A stretch of DNA of 7,689 nt from Chloroflexota bacterium (lineage in GTDB: Bacteria; Chloroflexota; Dehalococcoidia; SZUA-161): NCBI GenBank assembly GCA_016865955.1, contig VGNW01000105.1, forward strand, positions 1 through 7,689, given 5' to 3'. Below are positions 1 to 4,360 of this stretch, in pieces. Position 1 is the stretch's first letter. Each line of letters starts with the position of its first letter. The notes beneath the pieces were generated by a model. That model saw only the letters and a program-made list of their open reading frames with translations. It did no database searches and was not told the origin of the DNA. The position numbers and the translations under genes are program-made.

Positions 1-238
1 GATAGTAATATCTCCGCTCCTGCCCGTTGGAGAGCCGCTCCCATCTGCCTGTTATAAGCCCGTCCCTCTCCAGCCTGTGCAGAGCAGGATACAGTGTGCT
101 CTCTTTGAATTGAAAGTATCCTTCGCTTCTCATTCCTATCTCTTTAATCAACCTGTAGCCGTACATCGGCTCCTGACCGATAAGAGATAGAATCAGATGG
201 TCGGTACTTCCCTTCAACATCTCTCGACCGTATTTCAT
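1..238 (-). CDS. PadR-family transcriptional regulator, N-terminal part (cut by left edge)
   Basis: The reading frame opens at the ATG complementary to 236-238 and stays open to base 1, giving 79 codons; the C-terminus lies outside the window. PadR proteins are dimeric winged-helix repressors of roughly 110-180 residues. The visible part matches that family: a first helix STDHLILSLI (residues 11-20), the YGYRLIKEI helix-turn-helix stretch (26-34), the diagnostic STLYPALHRLERDGLI recognition-helix block (47-62), and the start of the wing (GRWE, then GQERRYYY at 72-79). A weak ribosome binding site, GGCGGTG, lies 5 nt upstream. The gene is divergent from the iron-sulfur protein gene at 414. Its own promoter carries a perfect palindrome next to the -10, so autorepression is likely (inference). 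The ligand and other targets cannot be read from this fragment. Confidence 0.9.
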   Translation of the reverse strand, partial: MKYGREMLKGSTDHLILSLIGQEPMYGYRLIKEIGMRSEGYFQFKESTLYPALHRLERDGLITGRWERLSNGQERRYYY

Positions 239-250
239 ATTTACACCGCC

Positions 251-273
251 AGTACCTCGTACTACGAGGTACT
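251..273. promoter_or_regulatory. 23-bp perfect palindrome, probable PadR operator
   Basis: Arms AGTACCTCGTA (251-261) and TACGAGGTACT (263-273) are exact reverse complements around a single central base. The dyad touches the last base of the minus-strand -10 and covers the predicted start of padR transcription (about 266). A bound dimer would therefore block RNA polymerase at the padR promoter. Palindromic operators inside their own promoters are typical of PadR repressors. That this PadR binds here is inferred from position only. Confidence 0.72.
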
Positions 274-301
274 GTATAGCACAGGATAGAGCCCTTGTCA
301 A
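273..301 (-). promoter_or_regulatory. Sigma-70-type promoter of the padR gene
   Basis: On the minus strand there is a perfect -35 TTGACA (complement of 296-301), a 17-nt spacer, and -10 TATACA (complement of 273-278). The predicted start near 266 leaves a leader of about 28 nt before the ATG at 238. The -10 directly abuts the 23-bp palindrome. Confidence 0.75.
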
Positions 302-352
302 GCATTTTTCGATTTAGCCAACCTGAAATTAACATCCGCCAGGGATAAGGTC

Positions 353-381
353 TTGGCACAGTCTGAGCTATGTGATAAAAT
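353..381 (+). promoter_or_regulatory. Sigma-70-type promoter of the iron-sulfur protein gene
   Basis: TTGGCA (353-358) and TAAAAT (376-381) are separated by 17 nt, each one base from consensus. The predicted start near 388 gives a leader of about 26 nt that carries a strong Shine-Dalgarno. The -10 hexamer is exactly the spacer of a CRP/FNR-like dyad. Confidence 0.65.
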
Positions 382-386
382 TCACA
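371..386. promoter_or_regulatory. CRP/FNR-superfamily-like binding site over the -10
   Basis: TGTGA (371-375), six bases, then TCACA (382-386) form the full symmetric core recognised by CRP-type regulators of the CRP/FNR superfamily. The six-base spacer is the -10 hexamer itself, so a bound dimer would be expected to occlude the promoter and act as a repressor. The match is seen directly; the identity of the factor is not known, and a 10-base core can occur by chance. Confidence 0.55.
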
Positions 387-399
387 CGGCGGGCAATTT

Positions 400-406
400 A
401 AGGAGG
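400..406 (+). promoter_or_regulatory. Strong Shine-Dalgarno for the 414 gene
   Basis: AAGGAGG lies 7 nt upstream of the ATG at 414. It is a near-perfect anti-16S match that fixes this start codon. Confidence 0.85.
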
Positions 407-413
407 AAACAAA

Positions 414-2531
414 ATGCCTGATTTCGCAACTGAAGCACCTGTAGCGCATCGCGAGATATTCTTCGACATCCAGTTCGGCTGGATAATCTACATTCTGGCG
501 GTTATCGCAGTATCCGCTTTCGCCTATGCAGCTTACCGGCGCTACCGTCTCTGGAGAATCGGCAAAAAGGAAAACCTGCCTCTCGAACTATGGAAACGAA
601 CCAAGGCTTTCGCAGTGACCGGCCTCATCGACGGCATCGTCCATAAAAGAATCATCAGAGATTTCTATCCCGGTATAATGCACGCCCTTATCTTCTGGGG
701 CGCTTTGCTCCTCCTGCTGGGAACCGCAGTGGATGTAATCGACCACTATATTACGGGCAATCTCGGCGCACCTTTTCTGCACGGCAACACTTATCTGGCA
801 TTCTCATTCTTAAACGAACTCGGCGGCGTGATGCTCATAGCAGGCGTAATCATAGCTGCCATCAGGAGATACGTTCAGAAGCCGGAAAGGCTGGATACTA
901 TCCTCGAAGACACCACCGCTCTAAGCCTCATCTTCATAGTGGTAGTCACAGGATTCATCGCCGAAGGACTGCGCATCCTGGTCACAGCAGACCATTTCGC
1001 CACACTGCCCATAATGACCTGGGAGAAATGGTCCTTCTTGGGCTACGGTTTCGCTAAAGCCTTCGAGGGCGGCAGCAACCTTACGGGCTGGTATCAGGGT
1101 TTATGGTGGTTCCACTCCGTTCTGGTCATAGGCGCCATCATCTACGTCTCCCTGGCATTTAACAGGCTGACTCACATCATCGTATCACCTATAAATGTGT
1201 TCTTCAGGTCGCTGGGGCCTAAAGGCGCTCTGAAAAAAATCGACCTCGAAAATACTGAGACATTCGGCGCTTCCAAAATCCAGGACTTCACCTGGAAAGA
1301 TTTGCTGGATATGGATTCCTGCACGCGCTGCGGCAGATGTCAGGACAACTGCCCTGCCCATCTCAGCGGCAAACCGCTTTCTCCCAAAAAGGTGATACAG
1401 GACTTGAAAGCCGTCTTGAATGAGAAAGGCCCCGCCCTACTTAAAGCTAAAGCCCCTGTGGCTACCGCCGAAAAGCCTGAAGAAGGCGCAAACCCGGGAA
1501 AATGCGACAACCCCGGTGAAACCGCCGAACGCAAGATGATTGGCGACATCATAACCGAGGACGTAATCTGGGCATGCACTACCTGCCGCGCCTGCCAGGA
1601 GCAATGCCCTGTCTTCATCGAGCCTATCAATAAGATAATAGAGATGCGGCGCAACCTCGTCCTGGAGCAGACCCAGTTCCCCGAGACCGCTATGGGAGCT
1701 TTGCGCAGCATGGAGCAGAGAGGTCACCCCTGGCGCGGCACCATGGCTACGAGAACCGACTGGGCGGACGGTCTGGGCATCAAGCCGCTGTCCGATAACA
1801 AAGAGGTTGATATACTGTACTGGGTCGGCTGCACCGGAGCGCTTGAAGAGCGCAACATGAAGGTGGCGACCTCGGTAGGAAAGGTTCTGAAGGCTGCCGG
1901 AGTCAACTTCGGCTTCCTGGGCAACGAAGAGACCTGCTGCGGCGAACCTGCCCGCAGAATCGGCAACGAGTACCTCTTCCAGACGCTGGCGCAGCAGAAT
2001 GTCGAGTTGCTCAACAGCTACGGCGTGAAGAAGATTGTCACCTCCTGCCCCCACTGCCTTAACACGCTCAAGAACGAATACCCGCAGTTCGGAGGCAAGT
2101 ATGAGGTGGTGCATCACACTGAGTTTATCGCCGACCTCGTCAAACAGGGCAAACTGAAAATCACCCGCAAGCTGGAGAAAAAGGCTACCTATCACGACTC
2201 CTGCTATCTGGGCAGGTACAACGACATATACGAGGCACCTCGGGAAATCCTGCGTTCCGTGAGCGCATCAAGCCCGCTGGAGATGCAGAGGCACTCGACC
2301 AAGGGCTTTTGCTGCGGCGCCGGCGGCGGCAGGATGTTCATGGAGGAGCAGATAGGCAGACGTATCAATCAGATGCGCACCGAGGAAGCGCTCAAGACCA
2401 GCGCCGAGGTGCTGGCTTCCGCCTGTCCCTACTGCCTCCAGATGTTCGAGGACGCCATCAAGGCGCTCGAAGCTGAGGGCAAGATTAAGGCGATGGACCT
2501 GGCTGAGATAGTGGCAACATCACTGGAATAG
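414..2531 (+). CDS. Membrane-bound heterodisulfide-reductase-like iron-sulfur protein (NarI-like / 2x4Fe-4S / 2xCCG fusion)
   Basis: A 705-residue redox protein joining three parts. (1) A NarI-like membrane domain with about five hydrophobic helices (near 23-42, 87-110, 126-150, 168-190, 229-250) and histidines H90, H111, H234 and H254 as candidate haem b ligands. (2) A two-cluster ferredoxin domain with complete motifs C303-C306-C309-C313P and C388-C391-C394-C398P. (3) Two CCG (cysteine-rich, DUF224) domains, both intact: C473, CCG 508-510, C545-x2-C548; and C597, CCG 633-635, C671-x2-C674. CCG pairs bind noncubane 4Fe-4S clusters in HdrB/HdrD. Family relatives include the ETF:menaquinone oxidoreductase of Geobacter metallireducens and the DUF224 protein of Syntrophomonas wolfei, so electron transfer between an electron-transferring flavoprotein and menaquinone is the best guess. 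No etfAB or acyl-CoA dehydrogenase gene is in view, so the partner is unproven. An Ala/Pro/Glu-rich insert (about 344-372, with extra C364) separates the two ferredoxin motifs. The gene appears monocistronic. Confidence 0.9.
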   Translation: MPDFATEAPVAHREIFFDIQFGWIIYILAVIAVSAFAYAAYRRYRLWRIGKKENLPLELWKRTKAFAVTGLIDGIVHKRIIRDFYPGIMHALIFWGALLLLLGTAVDVIDHYITGNLGAPFLHGNTYLAFSFLNELGGVMLIAGVIIAAIRRYVQKPERLDTILEDTTALSLIFIVVVTGFIAEGLRILVTADHFATLPIMTWEKWSFLGYGFAKAFEGGSNLTGWYQGLWWFHSVLVIGAIIYVSLAFNRLTHIIVSPINVFFRSLGPKGALKKIDLENTETFGASKIQDFTWKDLLDMDSCTRCGRCQDNCPAHLSGKPLSPKKVIQDLKAVLNEKGPALLKAKAPVATAEKPEEGANPGKCDNPGETAERKMIGDIITEDVIWACTTCRACQEQCPVFIEPINKIIEMRRNLVLEQTQFPETAMGALRSMEQRGHPWRGTMATRTDWADGLGIKPLSDNKEVDILYWVGCTGALEERNMKVATSVGKVLKAAGVNFGFLGNEETCCGEPARRIGNEYLFQTLAQQNVELLNSYGVKKIVTSCPHCLNTLKNEYPQFGGKYEVVHHTEFIADLVKQGKLKITRKLEKKATYHDSCYLGRYNDIYEAPREILRSVSASSPLEMQRHSTKGFCCGAGGGRMFMEEQIGRRINQMRTEEALKTSAEVLASACPYCLQMFEDAIKALEAEGKIKAMDLAEIVATSLE

Positions 2532-2536
2532 GAATT

Positions 2537-2565
2537 GTAGGGGCGACCCGGCGGGTCGCCCCTAC
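2537..2565. repeat. Perfect 29-nt hairpin between convergent genes (terminator-like or REP-like)
   Basis: Arms GTAGGGGCGACCCG (2537-2550) and CGGGTCGCCCCTAC (2552-2565) are exact complements around one base. In RNA this would form a very stable stem with a tight GGC loop. It begins 5 nt after the stop of the iron-sulfur gene, and the TAG stop of the convergent glycosyltransferase (complement of 2562-2564) lies inside the right arm. No clean U-tract follows on either strand, so a REP-like dispersed element that also limits read-through is as likely as a classical intrinsic terminator. Copy number elsewhere cannot be seen here. Confidence 0.7.
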
Positions 2566-3476
2566 CTTATAAACCCCAGAATCTTGATGCGCAGGTAGCC
2601 GCAAATCCCCCACAGAATATAAAAGGGGACCTTCCACTGTTTGAGCATGCGCGAGTATTGCCTTGTGAACCTGGGGAACTCCAGAGCAAACGTCAGCCAT
2701 GCCCTGAGAAGCTGTCGCTTGCCGAAATGCTTGTCCATGAAGAGGAACTGACCCCTCGCCGCATAGTAAACAGGCAGCTCCTTGAGCCTTTCCCTCTTTT
2801 CAGCCCCGAAACCCTTGTGCCATATCTTCGATGACGGAACGAAAACCACCTTGAAGCCCTTCTTGGCGGCGCGTACCGAGTAGTCGGCATCCTCCCAGCC
2901 GAAGAAGAACCTTTCATCGAGCAGCCCCACATTCTGCAACACATCCTTCGATAAAAACATGAAACAGCCGCAAATCCAATCGACCTCTGTTACCTCCTCA
3001 TACTTGCCCTGTTCCTTCTCCCCGCTGCCCCGTATCGGCGTCCTGCCCGTCCTGTAATCTATCACGCCGCCGGCAAACCATATCACCTCGGGCAGCTCGT
3101 AGCAGTAAATCTTGCCTCCGGCAATCCCCACCTTCTTATCGCCCTCGGCGACCCTGACCACCGCCTCCAGAAAGTCCGGGGCGACCACCGTATCATTGTT
3201 TAACAGCGCAACGTAATCCGCCCCTCTGGACAGAGCGTCCTCAATCCCGATATTGCACCCGCCGGCGAAACCGCGGTTCTTGCCATTGGCAATCAGCCGC
3301 ACGGAATCGCCGAATCTCTGCCTCAATAGATTGACATCGTCCCCCTGAGACCCGTTGTCAACCACTATAATCTCGCAATTCGGGTAGGTAACTTTTTTGA
3401 GGGAGTCAATGCACCCGGCGGTGTCGTTGAAATTGTTCCAGTTTACGATTACTACCGAGACTTTAGGGAATGACAT
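2562..3476 (-). CDS. Family 2 glycosyltransferase (rhamnosyltransferase-like)
   Basis: A 304-residue inverting GT-A glycosyltransferase that would move a sugar from a nucleotide-sugar donor to a cell-surface acceptor. The N-terminus starts directly on the first strand VSVVIVNWN (residues 6-14), followed by VDNGS (39-43), NRGFAGGCNIG (67-77), the metal/nucleotide-binding LLNNDT (91-96, an N-N-D variant of DxD), and FFGWEDADYSVRAAKKG (191-207), whose WED supplies the likely catalytic base. The last 50 residues are rich in hydrophobic and basic positions (LLRAWLTFALEF; VPFYILWGICGYLRIKILGF), suggesting membrane-surface association. The length fits the WsaE/RfbF-like group. The start lies 25 bp inside the end of the upstream methyltransferase frame, with only a weak ribosome binding site, which points to translational coupling. 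The exact sugar and acceptor cannot be read; O-antigen-like polysaccharide or glycolipid is inferred. Confidence 0.9.
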   Translation of the reverse strand: MSFPKVSVVIVNWNNFNDTAGCIDSLKKVTYPNCEIIVVDNGSQGDDVNLLRQRFGDSVRLIANGKNRGFAGGCNIGIEDALSRGADYVALLNNDTVVAPDFLEAVVRVAEGDKKVGIAGGKIYCYELPEVIWFAGGVIDYRTGRTPIRGSGEKEQGKYEEVTEVDWICGCFMFLSKDVLQNVGLLDERFFFGWEDADYSVRAAKKGFKVVFVPSSKIWHKGFGAEKRERLKELPVYYAARGQFLFMDKHFGKRQLLRAWLTFALEFPRFTRQYSRMLKQWKVPFYILWGICGYLRIKILGFIR

Positions 3477-4156
3477 TTCTTTCGACTCTTAGCCCGCTTC
3501 CTTGCCACTGCAATTATATATCCGGACGACATACGTTCGTCGTTGATAAATCCATGTACACTGTAATTGGAGCGGTCGACCGAGTTGTCCGCCAGCCTGA
3601 CATCGCATTGCCCGTAGAACGTGACCCCGGCAAAATAACGGCTCAGCAAGCGATGGAACTCATCAGGCCAGAACTCCTTGACATGGAAGGTATTTATCGG
3701 CTTCTCCAGATGCGGCGAGAAAATCCGCCGGTTGGGAGTAGAGCAGATTAGCATCCCGCCCGCTTTAAGTACCCGGCGGCACTCGGAGAGAAACTGCCCG
3801 TATTTTCTGATATGCTCAATCGTCTCGAACGATACGACCGCATCGAACGAATCGTCCGCAAAGGGCATTTTGGTGCCGTCGGCGCAGATAAAACTAATCC
3901 TCCCGTTGCTGCCGAACCGCTCCCGGGCGTAGCCGATTGCCTCCGGAGACAAATCCACGCCTACGCATTTCTTTGCGCCCTTCTCCGCCACATAGCTCAG
4001 CCCGTACCCTGTGCCGCAGGCTACATCGAGCACCGTCTTATGCCGCGTCAAACCGGCAGCGAACATATATCTGTAAATATGCTCATCGTAGATTGCCTGA
4101 GGGGTCTTATCGGGCACCACACGTTCGCCGGTGAATTCCATGTCGGTTCTGCACAT
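3452..4156 (-). CDS. SAM-dependent class I methyltransferase (Methyltransf_11 type)
   Basis: A 234-residue Rossmann-fold methyltransferase that would transfer a methyl group from S-adenosylmethionine to an unidentified substrate. Motif I VLDVACGTGYG is at residues 42-52, the acidic ribose-binding D68 sits in VGVDLS, motif II/III follows at ICADGTKMPFADDSFDAVVSFETIEHI (90-116), and RRVLKAGGMLICSTPN (127-142) is the post-motif strand. Two starts are possible. ATG at 4156 is used here. ATG at 4141 would give the MEFTGERVVP N-terminus common among relatives, but it has no visible ribosome binding site. The lysine/arginine-rich tail (from residue 219) overlaps the glycosyltransferase start by 25 bp. 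Together the two genes look like a small surface-glycan unit with the methyltransferase first, perhaps capping or decorating a sugar or lipid carrier (inference). Confidence 0.88.
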   Translation of the reverse strand: MCRTDMEFTGERVVPDKTPQAIYDEHIYRYMFAAGLTRHKTVLDVACGTGYGLSYVAEKGAKKCVGVDLSPEAIGYARERFGSNGRISFICADGTKMPFADDSFDAVVSFETIEHIRKYGQFLSECRRVLKAGGMLICSTPNRRIFSPHLEKPINTFHVKEFWPDEFHRLLSRYFAGVTFYGQCDVRLADNSVDRSNYSVHGFINDERMSSGYIIAVARKRAKSRKKCHSLKSR

Positions 4157-4171
4157 CGCCGATTCCGCTAT

Positions 4172-4202
4172 ATTCTATCACAAACAGGAGTCCGGATTGT
4201 AA
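4172..4202 (-). promoter_or_regulatory. Possible promoter of the methyltransferase-glycosyltransferase pair
   Basis: On the minus strand, TTACAA (complement of 4197-4202), a 19-nt spacer and TAGAAT (complement of 4172-4177) lie just upstream of the methyltransferase start. The spacer is longer than ideal, so this is only a candidate. Confidence 0.3.
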
Positions 4203-4260
4203 TTTGCGATTTGAATTTTGCATTTTCCACTCTGCAATTTTCAATTTGAACTTTGAAGTT
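4197..4260. repeat. AT-rich degenerate repeat tract
   Basis: About 64 bases made of recurring words such as ATTTTGCA, GCAATTTT, CAATTTGAA and CTTTGAAGTTT, including small dyads TTCAA-T-TTGAA and AACTT-TG-AAGTT. It is much more AT-rich than the surrounding genes. It sits between the divergent methyltransferase and coiled-coil genes, upstream of the coiled-coil promoter. It could be an UP-element-like or DNA-bending tract, or a dispersed low-complexity repeat. No coding potential is supported. Confidence 0.45.
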
Positions 4261-4268
4261 TCTCTCTG

Positions 4269-4297
4269 TGGACAACAGCTCCGAAAAGGGTTATATT
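4269..4297 (+). promoter_or_regulatory. Sigma-70-type promoter of the coiled-coil gene
   Basis: TGGACA (4269-4274), 17 nt, TATATT (4292-4297), each hexamer one base from consensus. Transcription from about 4304 leaves a leader of about 57 nt. It also excludes the in-frame TTG at 4253 as a start codon, because that codon would lie upstream of the transcript. Confidence 0.6.
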
Positions 4298-4349
4298 CTC
4301 AGCAAAGGCCGTCCCGGAGCTTCCCTTAGAAATCAACGTTCGATTTATC

Positions 4350-4356
4350 AAGGAGG
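4350..4356 (+). promoter_or_regulatory. Shine-Dalgarno fixing the start at 4361
   Basis: AAGGAGG ends 4 nt before the ATG at 4361. The open frame extends 36 codons further upstream to a TTG at 4253, but that codon has no ribosome binding site and precedes the predicted promoter. Confidence 0.8.
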
Positions 4357-4360
4357 CATC

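Noticed and set aside
144..449. 101-codon minus-strand frame crossing the divergent control region
   Set aside because: It overlaps two promoters and the PadR coding start in another frame; the PadR frame (ATG at 238) has clear family motifs.
1437..2195. 252-codon open frame on the minus strand
   Set aside because: It lies wholly antisense to the cluster-binding and CCG part of the iron-sulfur protein, whose motifs are all intact; it has no recognisable domain and is a composition shadow.
4277..4321. Inverted repeat AGCTCCG / CGGAGCT around the coiled-coil promoter
   Set aside because: Arms are only 7 bp with a 31-nt gap and the left arm precedes the predicted transcript start, so no regulatory hairpin is supported.
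4253..4360. 36-codon N-terminal extension of the coiled-coil protein from a TTG
   Set aside because: No ribosome binding site, upstream of the predicted promoter, and unlike the repeat region; ATG at 4361 has AAGGAGG.
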